DNA of 64,000 nucleotides, taken from assembly GCA_010279815.1 (NCBI GenBank), contig QEOQ01000258.1, positions 202,120 through 266,119 of the forward strand, given 5' to 3'. Under the pieces are notes generated by a model. The model ran no database searches. It saw only the letters and a program-made list of their open reading frames with translations, and was not told the origin of the DNA. Of the stretch, positions 12,430-23,844 are shown in pieces. Positions within the stretch are counted from its first letter, which is position 1, and the number at the start of each line of letters is the position of its first letter. A program made the position numbers and the translations under genes. The stretch comes from Brachionus plicatilis (lineage: Eukaryota; Rotifera; Eurotatoria; Ploima; Brachionidae).

Positions 12430-13329
12430 GTCAAGTCAGTTTGATAGTTTGCCAACAAACATTGGCGAACTAGCTGAACACGTCTCAGGAAAGATCATGC
12501 TCAAAAAAGTATTACCTTTCAGAATCAAAAGCTTTTTAAATCTAGCATTCTAAAAGATATTGTAACATTAATTGATGAACGAAAGAAAATAAGAAAGCTT
12601 TTCCAAAAATCAAGATTTCATTAACTTACATTTGAGCTACATTTGAAGGAATTTTGGAACCAAAACTGGCTTGAGTTCATGAATAAAATAGGAAAAATTT
12701 GACTGTCAGGTAGACCTTTTTGGAGGAAAATAAATAAGTTCAGATCAAAAAAACTTACAAGATAAATACCATCAATATTTAAAGATGACAGAGAATAAAA
12801 TCCAGATATAGATAAAGGAAAAATTTTGGGTGATTTTTTAGCCACAACCTTTAGTCTTCATCTTGGTTTTAATGAATCTGACAATAATTGTATTTCACAA
12901 GCAATAAGAGATTTCTTTAAAAATAAGATATAAAATAATTTAAAAGAGCTAATCATTCTTTTAGAAATTAAAGTTACCTTAAAAAAACTAAAAGAGCTAT
13001 TAGAGTCTAACATAGATCGGATCCACAACCGAATGTTAAAAAATTGACAAATAGAGACTTTACTAGAAATAAGTATAATAGCATGAGTTTAGAGTTTGGA
13101 TAGGTTTTAAAATCCTGAAAAATAGCAAGTATGACCATGATTCCCAAGAAATCTTCTCCCACTTAATGGCTAACATACATAATTAGTATAACAAGTTGCC
13201 TTGGAAAGTAACTTGAACTTATCATCTTTACTAAAATATATAATTTTCTTGAGAATAAAAATCTTCTTATTCTTAACAATTAGAATTTAGAATACATAGA
13301 CGTAATGCAGATAATTTTTATTTTCTTAT
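12430..13329 (+). pseudogene. Degenerate LINE: region before and into the RT domain
   Basis: Broken plus-strand frames give DERKKIRKLFQKSRF at about 12575, then FSLHLGFNESDNNCISQAIR, then at 13115-13260 KIASMTMIPKKSSPT and TSCLGK followed by LIIFTKIYNFLENKNLL. The last is the start of a LINE reverse-transcriptase domain (IPK, then SLTSCLGKLLE in intact copies). Many stops and frame shifts show it is dead. It runs into the assembly gap. Confidence 0.7.
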
Positions 13330-14228
13330 NNNNNNNNNNNNNNNNNNNNNNNNNNNNNNNNNNNNNNNNNNNNNNNNNNNNNNNNNNNNNNNNNNNNNNN
13401 NNNNNNNNNNNNNNNNNNNNNNNNNNNNNNNNNNNNNNNNNNNNNNNNNNNNNNNNNNNNNNNNNNNNNNNNNNNNNNNNNNNNNNNNNNNNNNNNNNNN
13501 NNNNNNNNNNNNNNNNNNNNNNNNNNNNNNNNNNNNNNNNNNNNNNNNNNNNNNNNNNNNNNNNNNNNNNNNNNNNNNNNNNNNNNNNNNNNNNNNNNNN
13601 NNNNNNNNNNNNNNNNNNNNNNNNNNNNNNNNNNNNNNNNNNNNNNNNNNNNNNNNNNNNNNNNNNNNNNNNNNNNNNNNNNNNNNNNNNNNNNNNNNNN
13701 NNNNNNNNNNNNNNNNNNNNNNNNNNNNNNNNNNNNNNNNNNNNNNNNNNNNNNNNNNNNNNNNNNNNNNNNNNNNNNNNNNNNNNNNNNNNNNNNNNNN
13801 NNNNNNNNNNNNNNNNNNNNNNNNNNNNNNNNNNNNNNNNNNNNNNNNNNNNNNNNNNNNNNNNNNNNNNNNNNNNNNNNNNNNNNNNNNNNNNNNNNNN
13901 NNNNNNNNNNNNNNNNNNNNNNNNNNNNNNNNNNNNNNNNNNNNNNNNNNNNNNNNNNNNNNNNNNNNNNNNNNNNNNNNNNNNNNNNNNNNNNNNNNNN
14001 NNNNNNNNNNNNNNNNNNNNNNNNNNNNNNNNNNNNNNNNNNNNNNNNNNNNNNNNNNNNNNNNNNNNNNNNNNNNNNNNNNNNNNNNNNNNNNNNNNNN
14101 NNNNNNNNNNNNNNNNNNNNNNNNNNNNNNNNNNNNNNNNNNNNNNNNNNNNNNNNNNNNNNNNNNNNNNNNNNNNNNNNNNNNNNNNNNNNNNNNNNNN
14201 NNNNNNNNNNNNNNNNNNNNNNNNNNNN
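13330..14228. other. Assembly gap (N)
   Basis: The 899 positions are all N. The gap follows a LINE relic, which suggests an uncollapsed repeat. Confidence 1.
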
Positions 14229-15184
14229 AAAACTTATCAAATAAATTTCTTAATTGTTTTATACGCATTAATACTCATATGTACGAAAAAATTTCATTTA
14301 TTTGCTTCTTAAAAAAAGCTTAAATTAATTTTAAATTTAGGCAGAAGTATAGAGCTAAACTAAAAATTAATGGATATCTCTTTGAAAAATATTTTTTTCT
14401 GGTAGAACAATAGATTAAATTAAAATTTTTTAAATACAGACTTGTATAAAAGTTCAGGACTCGCAGTAGAAATAGTAATATTAAAGTTTTATTTTTTATT
14501 TAAAAATCTTAAAGATTCAATAAGTTTTTTGAAAAAATATATAGTCAAATAATAATGCTCAAAAATCACTAATGACAATTCATAAGCATTTTTTGGTTCT
14601 TCAAAACGAATTTTCAACACGATTTTCAGTAAATGAAAGTCATGATTTTATCTTTTTTACAACTAAAGAAAAATTAAAATATAATGATTAAAAGAAATAT
14701 TATATAAATATTTACCTTGATATTAATTAAGATAATAAACATTCGACTGCTCAAAAAAAATAAGAAATAATAAACTAACAATTAGTCAGAACAGTTAAAC
14801 CGAGTTTTAATTAGAAAAGAATAAATATGCGATTATTAAAATTAGTATTAGTAAATACATGTGGACAGTCAAAAATTTTTTAGACGGAAACTATTCCTGG
14901 CGGTGAAAACTTATCGCTTAATTTAAAATCGAAAAGTTCTAAATCTAATCATTTTGCATTCAATTTAGTATATTTTACAGATTTGAATAAAAGAATATTT
15001 AGAATGAAGTAAAGATAGAAATTTAAAAATTATATCAAGGACACGATCCATGTGAAAATATTTTCCAGTAAGAATTACAAAAAAAATTATCTTACAAAAA
15101 CCAATAGTTTTTAAATCGGTCCAATTAAGTCAGATCAAATTTTGGACTGCTTTTTTCCCTTACCGCATGCAAACGCTAATTCAA
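14229..15184. other. AT-rich intergenic stretch
   Basis: Nothing recognisable was found. Confidence 0.4.
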
Positions 15185-15192
15185 ATGTATTC

Positions 15193-15335
15193 CAGTGTTG
15201 AACAAAAGTCAAAATCAAAGTAACGATTTTTTTTAATTTTAGATAATATTGTTATTAAAATAAACAAAACTTAAAAGACAAAAGTAAAAGTCACGAATTG
15301 GACTTAAACTTTTTCAGACTTTTCGTCCAACACTG
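15193..15335. mobile_element. hAT-type MITE with 8-bp target site
   Basis: The ends are CAGTGTTGAAC and its near reverse complement GTCCAACACTG. They are flanked by ATGTATTC on the left (15185-15192) and ATGCATTC on the right (15336-15343), an 8-bp duplication with one mismatch. Length is 143 bp, non-coding. Confidence 0.7.
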
Positions 15336-15343
15336 ATGCATTC

Positions 15344-16328
15344 TTTTTCAATTCTCAATTTTTTCTTGATATCGATACGGAAATAGACAAATTCAGGTAA
15401 AAAACTTGTGTGACAATTTCCAAAATCTCTTCACTTTTCTTCTATTCAAATTTAATTTTTACCAAATTTGCAAAGTTTTGCCAAAATTTGTTTAATATAT
15501 AAGATGCATTCACGGATCTTTTCATGAGCTCATAGAAAAAAAGTTATTTTTTTGAATTTTACATTACCTCTTGTACGATACATTAAAATTATGATACATT
15601 AAAATCAATTTTTCTAAGTTAAATGCAGCAATGAGATTTGAGTGCTTAAGATTTTTGTTCAAAATTAGAAAAATAGATATTACGAGGCTTAATTATCGAA
15701 CAAAGAATAACGGTAAATAAAAAATCGAAATAAAAAATGAGCATTTAGATTTATATTTTATTAATGAAATAAATATATTTGTGAAAAATATTAAAATAAT
15801 AAACTTTATGATTTTTATGAATATATTATAATTTTAACTAAACGAAAATTTTAATTTGTCTCATTATTTAAGATTTTTTTAATTCTAAATATCAAGGGAA
15901 TTTATTGAACGTTAATACAACTCTAAGCTAAATATAACTTTTTTTCTTTAGAGATTTAATTTTTTCAATTTAAAAATAAATCAAAATATAGTATTAGTAT
16001 TTTTATTTATAAAAAACTGAATTAAAGTAGAAAAACATGATGTTTTTTTCAAATTTGTTCAATTTATATTTTTTATAAGGGAATGAATTTTTAATTTTAA
16101 ATTGCCTAATCAGTTCGAACAAGCAATTAATTTCAATCGATATTTCAAAGTTTTATGTATGATTACATTTTTTTCTCGACTTTGTTTTTTTAATAATGAG
16201 GTTTTTTTCCTTTAAATTATGAATAAATAATTGAAAAGCTTTTCCAAAAGAGAAATAACAAAAAATCAAACAAAAAAAACTAATTGTTAAAAATATTTTA
16301 TTTAGTCAACTAAAAATGTCATTGCAAA
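15344..16328. other. AT-rich sequence upstream of the tetraspan gene
   Basis: I see no open frame or clear repeat. The promoter and leader of the tetraspan gene should lie here. Confidence 0.4.
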
Positions 16329-19300
16329 ATGAACATTGATAACAGGATCTTTGAAGATGAGCATGCAAAATCGCCCGAAGAGGCATACGTTGCTAATCTA
16401 AAACTGATCCGCAAGCAAAGAGCGAAATTCAGGCGATTGGAAAAAGTCATATCCAGAAATGTTTTTCTTATACCCTTCTGTGCCATTTTTACCATCTTTT
16501 CAGCAGTGTCGATTTTTGCATCAACATTGTCTGATCATTTTGAATACATTTCATACGACATGATAGAAATAAAAAAGCAAATTGGCATTGTAAATAATCG
16601 AACCCTCAACTCAATAGAGCTCATGATTCAAAAAGAATTCAAATATGAAGAACTTTTAGAAATCCGAAAATTGATAGGTGAAAAAAAAATTGATAAAAAC
16701 AAATCGGAATACGCCAAAATCAATGGCAATATCAATTTATTCAACCTTATTTCAAAAAATGTCCAATCTATTAATATTATTGAGCTTGAATTCTTTTTCG
16801 ATTTTTACATTCTTAAATCTCATGACTATTTAGACTTGAATAAAACAGAATCTAAAGAAATCGTGATATATGAACTTCACTCCGGTATATGGAAGTATTG
16901 CAATTATTTATCAAGTAAAATTAGAGTCAAAAATTTTAAAATAAATTATATTTTCAGTTTTTAGATGAGTCCCGCAAAGCGATCAAATTGCAAAGATGTT
17001 CCAGTTATGTGAGCAGAGATCCAGCTATCGTGGAAGAAAAACTGTTTTTCGACTTGGCCGATCCAGAAAAGGACATGATCCGTAAGTTTTTATAATCATA
17101 AAATTTTCAATTTGATAAAATAATGAATTGAAAAATCGAAAAAAAATTGGGTCTTACCTGCTATTTAACATGGCATTTTTTGACTGCTGAACTTTTCACT
17201 GATCACCTATGTGATCAGTAATGAAGAATTTTAAAAATAAAATTTTTTTTTGATTTTATTATTTTCGTGACCAGTAATAAAATTTATATGATCACCTTTA
17301 AAATTTTTGTGACCATTATGTAAAATTTATTTAAAATTAGGTGCTCCAAATTATAAACCCTAGTAGAATGGGAAACACATACCGTATCCCCTTGTTTAGC
17401 GACGCATGCTTTAATACCATGAGTAGGATATTTGGTGCATGGTCTAACATAGACCTCACAATGTTAAATTTTTTATTTTAAAAGTCCTATGGGTCACATA
17501 GTCGATACATATTAAAAACGTAGCGTTTATAATAGAAATTCAAATAGAAAAGCAGAGCTTCAAAAAAAGTCTTTATTAGAGACTCGGGGTTTTAAGCTTA
17601 AAAAAAAAATTAAATATAAAAAATATTTATTGAGTTTATTTTATAGATGCGACGTTAGAGTTATGGTAAAAAAAATATTAAATATAATAAAAAAGTTTAA
17701 TTTTAATTATTGACCCGGCATTTAAATTTAAAAATTTAAGACAAAAAAGAGAAAAAAAAAATTAAAAAAAATTATTTTTTCGATTTATTCATAGAACCTT
17801 TCTTTCTTCCTAGTGGCTTTCTAACTATCTAATCATTATATCTAATAGGATTTGTACTGATGATATACACTGGGAAATATTTGGTGTTTGTGAAATAGGG
17901 GCTAAATTTACTTGAGACGATGATTACCAAAATATAGTCAGAATAATAATATTCCCATTGTTGTCGGTACACAGCAGGGTCACACCGTTCAACGTTTGCC
18001 ATTGCAAGATATCCCAATACAACAAAATATAGAAAATACTTCAACAAGTGTTAGTACGCCATTTGTTTACAACAAGAATGGTTCAGTTAGAAAGCCACTA
18101 GGAAGAAAGAAAGGTTCTATGAATAAATCGAAAAAATAATTTTTTTTAATTTTTTTTTTCTCTTTTTTGTCTTAAATTTTTAAATTTAAATGCCGGGTCA
18201 ATACTTAAAATTAAACTTTTTTATTATATTTAATATTTTTTTTACCATAACTCTAACGTCGCATCTATAAAATAAACTCAATAAATATTTTTTATATTTA
18301 ATTTTTTTTTTAAGCTTAAAACCCCGAGTCTCTAATAAAGACTTTTTTTGAAGCTCTGCTTTTCTATTTGAATTTCTATTATAAACGCTACGTTTTTAAT
18401 ATGTATCGACTATGTGACCCATAGGACTTTTAAAATAAAAAATTTAACATTGTGAGGTCTATGTTAGACCATGCACCAAATATCCTACTCATGGTATTAA
18501 AGCATGCGTCGCTAAACAAGGGGATACGGTATTCATGAAAATCATCATTTTTGGGTTTTTTGACATGAAGAAAAAAATATTGGTGGTGTTGGTCGAAAAA
18601 CCGCACCACAGTTACAACTCGTTATAAGGCTCATGAAATATTAAAAGTTGAACTAAAATTTTTTGATATTTTCTTAAAGATCAATAAAAATGTTTTAAGA
18701 AAAAAATTAAAAAATTGAACTTTTTAATTCAAGAAATTATGAAAAAGCAAGTTTTTTTTCTAAAATGCTTTGTAGTCCTACATAATTCCTTCTATCTTCG
18801 TCAAATGTTTGTTTTCTTAAAGATCAATAAAAATATTTTAAGAAAAAAATTAAAAAAATTGAACTTTTTAATTCAAGAAATTATGAGAAAGCAAGTTTTT
18901 TTTCTAAAATGCTTTGTAGTCTTGCATAATTCCTTCTATCTTCGTCAAACGTTTGTTATCTTAAAGAGCAGATTGTCCTTAATAATTCTTGGTAGGTTTA
19001 TCAAGATCGAAAAAAACTTTTCGAAAAAAATGAGAAAATATTACCTCCATTATGAAATTAATTAGTTTACGCTAATTTTTTTGTTGTGTTTAATTTTTTT
19101 ACAGTCGAAATTAATTAGCTGTAAATAAATTGTTGAAAATAATAACTTTTTGTTTAATTTAATTAGTTTTTTTTACAAAATATTTAGTTTAAGTTGAAAA
19201 TTATTTATCAAAATATATAAAAAAAATTTAAATAAAAAAAGAAAAAATTTATTTTATTATTGCCTAAATAGACATTCTCATATTTTGCTTTTGGATCAAT

Positions 19301-22300
19301 AGCTTTTTGAATATACTTCAGTGGCATTTCTAAAAGCTTTTGGTTTCTTGCTAAAGAAATAATATGAGAACAATAATAATTATTGAAATAAAAACTACAA
19401 GTGCATCTACTACTTGACAAATTATTACTAATGTAATCGAGATTCATTAAACTTAAATTGGATTTATCTAATAAAAACAAATTTTTATTTTCTCATAAAA
19501 AGGGAATTAATCTCAACAAAAAGTAAGTATTTTCAAAGTACATGTAATTAATAGTCGAAAAAATAAATAAATCTTGTAGATAGAAAAAAAGGTTCATCGG
19601 GTCTAGACGGTCCAGATATTTACCAAAAATAATAATCAAAACAACTTGAAAGAACATAAAATTAAAATTATCTATCGATGGATATCATAGTAAATTATTT
19701 TTACTCTAAAGCTGAATATTAAAATAAATTAAATCTAATTTGTCGAAGTGGTTTATCTTGTTAAAGCAAACTGCTGAAAAGTCATATATATATAATCTGT
19801 TTCTGAAAAATTACGGATGCCGATGGGTTGATCCCTCGATGCATGTAAGATAACATTTTTACCCAATAATTCTCTCTCTATTCTTACATACCTGGCATTA
19901 ATATTTTATTAGCTGTTTATTTTTTTAGTTTTGGTGGCATAATCTAAACCAAAAATTTGATCAAGTTTGAAATATTTTATTCAACTTTAACAGTCACTTG
20001 AGATGTTTTCTGCTTTTGAAAATTCTTTTATAAAAAAAAATATATATATAGATGAAAGTTTAGTTTATAATAAATAATAATTATTCACGGGTTTAAATTC
20101 TAGGCTTTTAAAGTGGTGGGGAATAACGTAGTGAAGTGTTAATTTGCTTCGTAGAACCAAATTCAAAGGAGACTGTGAATTTGTATAGTTAGAGATGTAC
20201 AATAACGCTAACTTATTATATTGAATATATCTATTAAGGTTTTTTATTTGTGGAGGAATAGTGTTTATTTCTGCGACAAACAATTAATGGTTTATTTCTT
20301 TGAAACGCTTTGCTACAGGTTCGACAAAACGAATCTTTCTTTGTTGAGGTGAAAACACCGATGGGATTTGCGTATTTGATCCATGTTTTTTTTTATCTTT
20401 AACTTCATGCCAAGTTAAATTTTTTGCGTTAATTACTTTTAAACAGTAATTACATACAAAAGGAAAACATAATTTATTGATTCTGGTTTGGAACATTTTT
20501 ACCTTATTCTCAAACGACATTTTAAGATTTTTAATTTATTTTTATTTTCAGTTATTATTAAGAATATCATGCCACTTTTATATTATTTTCGGAACTCAAA
20601 TTTTGTGCCATTAATTTAAGTTACTTAAAAATTAAAAATACTATAATTCGCACATATTTTGATCAACTTCCCAAACTTTTAAAATTATCAACGTTCAAAG
20701 TAAGGCCTCTTTTAAACATGTCTACTTAAATAATTTCACATGCAAAATTTAAACTCCTGCCAACCTCGTATACAAATTTTATAACATGGCGAAGATTTTT
20801 GCTCCAAAATAATCATTAAAAAACTGAAAAGGATTGTTATATATAGTTGTGAATAAGATAAATATGACTAAGATATTACCAAAAACTGTAGAGAACAGAT
20901 TGAATTTAGTACAATTGAAAATAAAAATTATTTGATAAAAATTGTGTAAGAATACATAGATTTTGAAATATCAAATTTATCTAGTTTTTGGTTGGATTTT
21001 ATCAACAGTGTTTTAGCTTAAATCGCAGAATGAAAATATCACATCATTTTACGCATTTTTACATCAAAAAATGTAAGATAACGTAAAACTAAAACAAACT
21101 TAACAAAAATGCTGACGATTAAAAAATTTTATTTTTATTTTTTTTAGGTTTTCGACATTTTTCAACTTGAAATTTAACATTTTTTTACATCTTATTCGGA
21201 GCTGTTTAAAAGTCACTATAAGTTGTTCAGTAGTTGGCCGTCACAATAACTACCTGGAACGGCAAAAAATTCATGTTGCTCAGACTTGAAAAAAAAATAA
21301 AAAAATTTTAAATCCCGATTAGGACTTTATTTTACGACTTTTAAACAACTCTGATTTTATTACAAAATTTTACACAAAAATGTTACAAACTGAAAAAAAA
21401 GATGATTTTCTGCAATCAGATAAAAATTTCAGTATATTCTGTTCTTTTTGAATAAAATTCGGTATCTTGAAGCTCACGATCAAATATTATCTTGTTTATA
21501 TCTTTTGAATGGCATCTGATTAAATCTCTCGGCAAAATACAAAATAATGCAACAAGTATGCTAAATATTAGATGAGGCTCTGCAAAAAATCTGCAATTAA
21601 ATTGCACAGTTGAATACTTTTTAATGACTTTTATTAGGGATAACTTTTATTTTCGAAAATAAATTGTTTTAAAAATTTAAATACTAAAAATACACAAAAA
21701 CATGATTTAAATTGTTTTTTATCGCTCTTTAAAATATGTTATTGAACCCACATTGTACAGGTAAATGTGTTCCAGATTCTTGAAAACCCTCTAGCATATG
21801 GATGATTTTGTGTAAAAAAACCTTTGAATTAACATTTTACTCGTTTTTTTGGTGAAAAAAAATTCACGTTCATATCTTTTAATTTATTTAAATTTAAGAG
21901 ATTTAAAATCGAAAAATTTCCATTAAACATATTAATATTTTTTACTTACAGTACATTTCTAAACAAAGTTAACAGTGTTTCGAAACATTGCTTAAGCAGT
22001 GTTTATGAGCGGTTTAAGCAGCGTTTATGAGCGGTTTAAGTAATGTTTAAGTTAGTTTAAACTTTTTAATAAAAAATGATGGGGAAATGTTTAAAAACAG
22101 TTTAAGCAGTGTTTATGAGCGGTTTAAGCAGGGTTTAAGAGCAGCTTTTAAACTGCTTAAGAAGCCTGTTAACTTTGTTTAGAAATGTACTGTATAATAA
22201 TTACTGGAATATTTAAATTATTTTTGAAGATTTTAACTTGGTGGAAAATGTTCCGAAAAAATCCAAGTTAAGTCTTTATTTTTACAAATTTCTACAATCG

Positions 22301-22698
22301 GATATTTTTTAATTTAAGGTATGCATAACGCAGCAGCTTGTTGTACAATAGTATGCTATTTTCTACTGATTTTTTCATGGAGTACAGGAATATCTGCCGG
22401 TTTCACCAAAAGGGTCCCTCTAACACTTGCTACCAGTGTTTTGAATATGTTAACTGCTGTTTTTTTGGCTCTAATGATCGCTATTTTTCATCGAAAAATT
22501 ATATCAGTTAACCAAGACACAAAGTGTGGTGGATCGAATCAATTGCTTCAAATTATTTGCCAAAATCGTGTAGTTAAATACGGATATTCACTTGGTATGT
22601 GCTGGTTGGGATTTTTGTTTACATTTCTGAATAGTATTTGCTGGTATCATATAAGTAAAATGCAAAAACTATTATTGGCTCATGGTCACTATTATTAG
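16329..22698 (+). CDS. Claudin/PMP22-superfamily-like four-TM protein, 3 exons
   Basis: Exons are 16329-16914, 16965-17081 and 22319-22698; the sum is 1083 nt, giving 360 aa. Four hydrophobic segments are seen at about 44-66, 239-256, 268-290 and 322-345, with a basic N-terminal tail (RKQRAKFRRLEK). The first extracellular loop ends with G-I-W-x2-C at 186-191 and a second Cys at 207, which is the W..C..C signature of the claudin/PMP22/CACNG superfamily. These proteins act in cell contacts or as channel auxiliary subunits. The loop is about 170 residues, far longer than the roughly 50 of claudins, with possible N-glycosylation sites (NRT, NKS, NKT, NES). The acceptor at 16964 rather than the nearer 16957 keeps the frame. 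The second intron is 5237 nt and full of transposon relics. AATAAA at 22755 is a likely polyadenylation signal. Family assignment is by topology and motif; no precise orthologue is recognised. Confidence 0.75.
17379..18532. mobile_element. Foldback element copy 1, 447-bp inverted arms
   Basis: Arms at 17380-17826 and 18085-18531 are near-perfect reverse complements, starting TACCGTATCCCCTTGTTTAG. The right arm plus part of the 258-bp centre (17940-18139, plus strand) encodes the end of a protein: [20 protein letters not shown], then [18 protein letters not shown] and a stop. The left arm holds the same tail in reverse. No clear target duplication is seen. It looks like a non-autonomous element built from the inverted 3' end of a larger transposon. 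It sits in intron 2 of the tetraspan gene. Confidence 0.85.
18575..18660 (+). pseudogene. FLYWCH-type zinc-finger relic
   Basis: The plus strand reads KYWWCWSKNRTTVTTRYKAH, which resembles the W-x-C core of FLYWCH fingers found at the N-terminus of MULE-type transposases. A stop stands just upstream. It begins about 43 bp after the foldback element. The assignment is tentative. Confidence 0.4.
18671..18960 (+). repeat. Tandem duplication, 143-144-bp unit x2
   Basis: The unit beginning TTCTTAAAGATCAATAAAAA occurs at 18671 and again at 18814, with a few mismatches, and a third copy just begins at 18958. Both units keep an open frame in phase (LNFLIQEIM, then FFLKCFVVLHNSFYLRQ). No function is recognised. 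Confidence 0.85.
19208..19480 (-). pseudogene. SWIM zinc-finger relic of a MULE-like transposase
   Basis: The minus-strand frame contains RCTCSFYFNNYYCSHIISLA, a C-x-C-x8-C-x-H arrangement typical of SWIM fingers, followed by EMPLKYIQKAIDP. SWIM fingers close the C-terminus of many Mutator-like transposases. The frame lacks the catalytic domain, so this is a fragment. Confidence 0.6.
19760..20520 (-). pseudogene. Transposon relic, possibly Helitron-like
   Basis: Three broken minus-strand frames follow each other. 20520-20284 has FPFVCNYCLKVINAKNLTWH, a Cys2-His finger-like stretch. 20283-20065 has INTIPPQIKNLNRY, and 19915-19760 has RYVRIERELLGKNVILHASR then DQPIGIRNFSETDY. The P-x-x-x-x-x-LN-x-Y pattern after a Cys-x2-Cys region recalls the N-terminal part of Helitron proteins. 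The match rests on memory of the family and is weak. Confidence 0.35.
21197..21353. mobile_element. hAT-type MITE with 8-bp target site
   Basis: The left end CGGAGCTGTTTAAAAGTC and the right end GACTTTTAAACAACTCTG are inverted repeats. They are flanked by ATCTTATT (21189-21196) and ATTTTATT (21354-21361). Length is 157 bp, non-coding. It is a different family from the one at 15193. Confidence 0.7.
21949..22192. mobile_element. Tc1/mariner-type MITE with internal tandem repeats
   Basis: Perfect terminal inverted repeats of about 27 bp (CAGTACATTTCTAAACAAAG... and reverse) are flanked by TA. Inside, a unit of about 21 bp (GCAGTGTTTATGAGCGGTTT) recurs three to four times. Length is 244 bp. It lies 126 bp before the last exon of the tetraspan gene. 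Confidence 0.9.
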
Positions 22699-23810
22699 TT
22701 CATATATTTTATTTATAATTAACTTTTTTTTTATTAAGGCGCTTGCGATAAAGAAATAAATCATTAAAGCGCAATTTGTTTTTTCAAAGTGAATGAACCA
22801 ATGCAATAAGATGATAATTTAAAAAAATTGTTTTTTCATTTAATAAAAATTATAAAATTTTTGATCATTTTCGATTGGGAAATTTATCAATAATAAAATT
22901 TAAATTGTAAATAATAAATAAAAAGCTAAAGCACTAAAAAAAAATGAAAGCAAATAAAATTTTCGTCATTAAATTAATTTACCAAAAAAATTTTATTTCA
23001 AATAGGCTATCAAACTTGTTATAAACCATAAAAGAGCTAAACATTTTATAAAGTTAACAAAAAAAATTTTTGTCAATTTTTTCAATTTTTTGATGTTTTT
23101 TAACATTTTCTTTCTCGAAAGCAAAACCAAAAATTTACAATTTAAAATTTCTAAAATCTAAAATTTCAGAATAAATTAGATTGTAATTAAATAAGATGTC
23201 ACTGTAGTAGGGTCAGATTAGATATTGCCTCAATTCTATTAATTTGAGTTTAAAAGGATTACAAAAATATGATGATTAAGCAGTGTCGAAAAGACTGATT
23301 AAATAAAATTAATAAAATTTAATTTATCTAGTTTAGTAAACTTAACTCAAAGAACAAATTTCAATTTTTTCATTTAATTCAAATCTCTAGACACAAATGA
23401 TATTCTGACAAAATTAATTGATTTGTTGAAATAAAATTATATTTTTATCAACATTTTGTTGAGAACTTGACATTCACGGATATTGAAATGCTGCGCTAAA
23501 ATATTGAAAAATGAGAATTAATATATTTGAATCAAATGAAACTTGTGAGAAGCTAAAATCTTTCAATTTTTTAAAAGCCTTGAAAGAATCAAAAATGTTG
23601 ATCAATCGCAGACAAATAATTAAAAAAAGAGTCAATTCAAACTAATTCTTAATTTAAATCAAAGTTTATTCAACTTTAATTTCCTATCCATTTTTCCTAT
23701 CCTTTTGAAATTAATAAAAATTCTTTTAGGGTACATATCTAATCTTAAAAATTTTTATGTATTTTTTTTATAATCACATTATTATTTAAGGAAAACATTT
23801 ATTATTACCC
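22699..23810. other. AT-rich intergenic stretch
   Basis: It starts with the tetraspan gene's 3' untranslated region and polyadenylation signal. I see nothing else. Confidence 0.4.
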
Positions 23811-23844
23811 GTAGAACGAAAAACGCCTGTTTAACGCGCGTATA

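Noticed and set aside
13305..14312. Long open frames on both strands
   Set aside because: They are made almost wholly of N in the assembly gap.
16951..16958. TTTTCAG as the acceptor of tetraspan exon 2
   Set aside because: In phase 1 it reads into a stop; the acceptor at 16964 keeps the frame.
19585..19625. RT-like GSSGLDGPDIYQK on the plus strand
   Set aside because: The match to the LINE SPGPDG motif is short, and the following frames do not continue the domain.
20065..20520. A host zinc-finger gene
   Set aside because: The frames are broken, lie inside another gene's intron and sit next to transposon relics.
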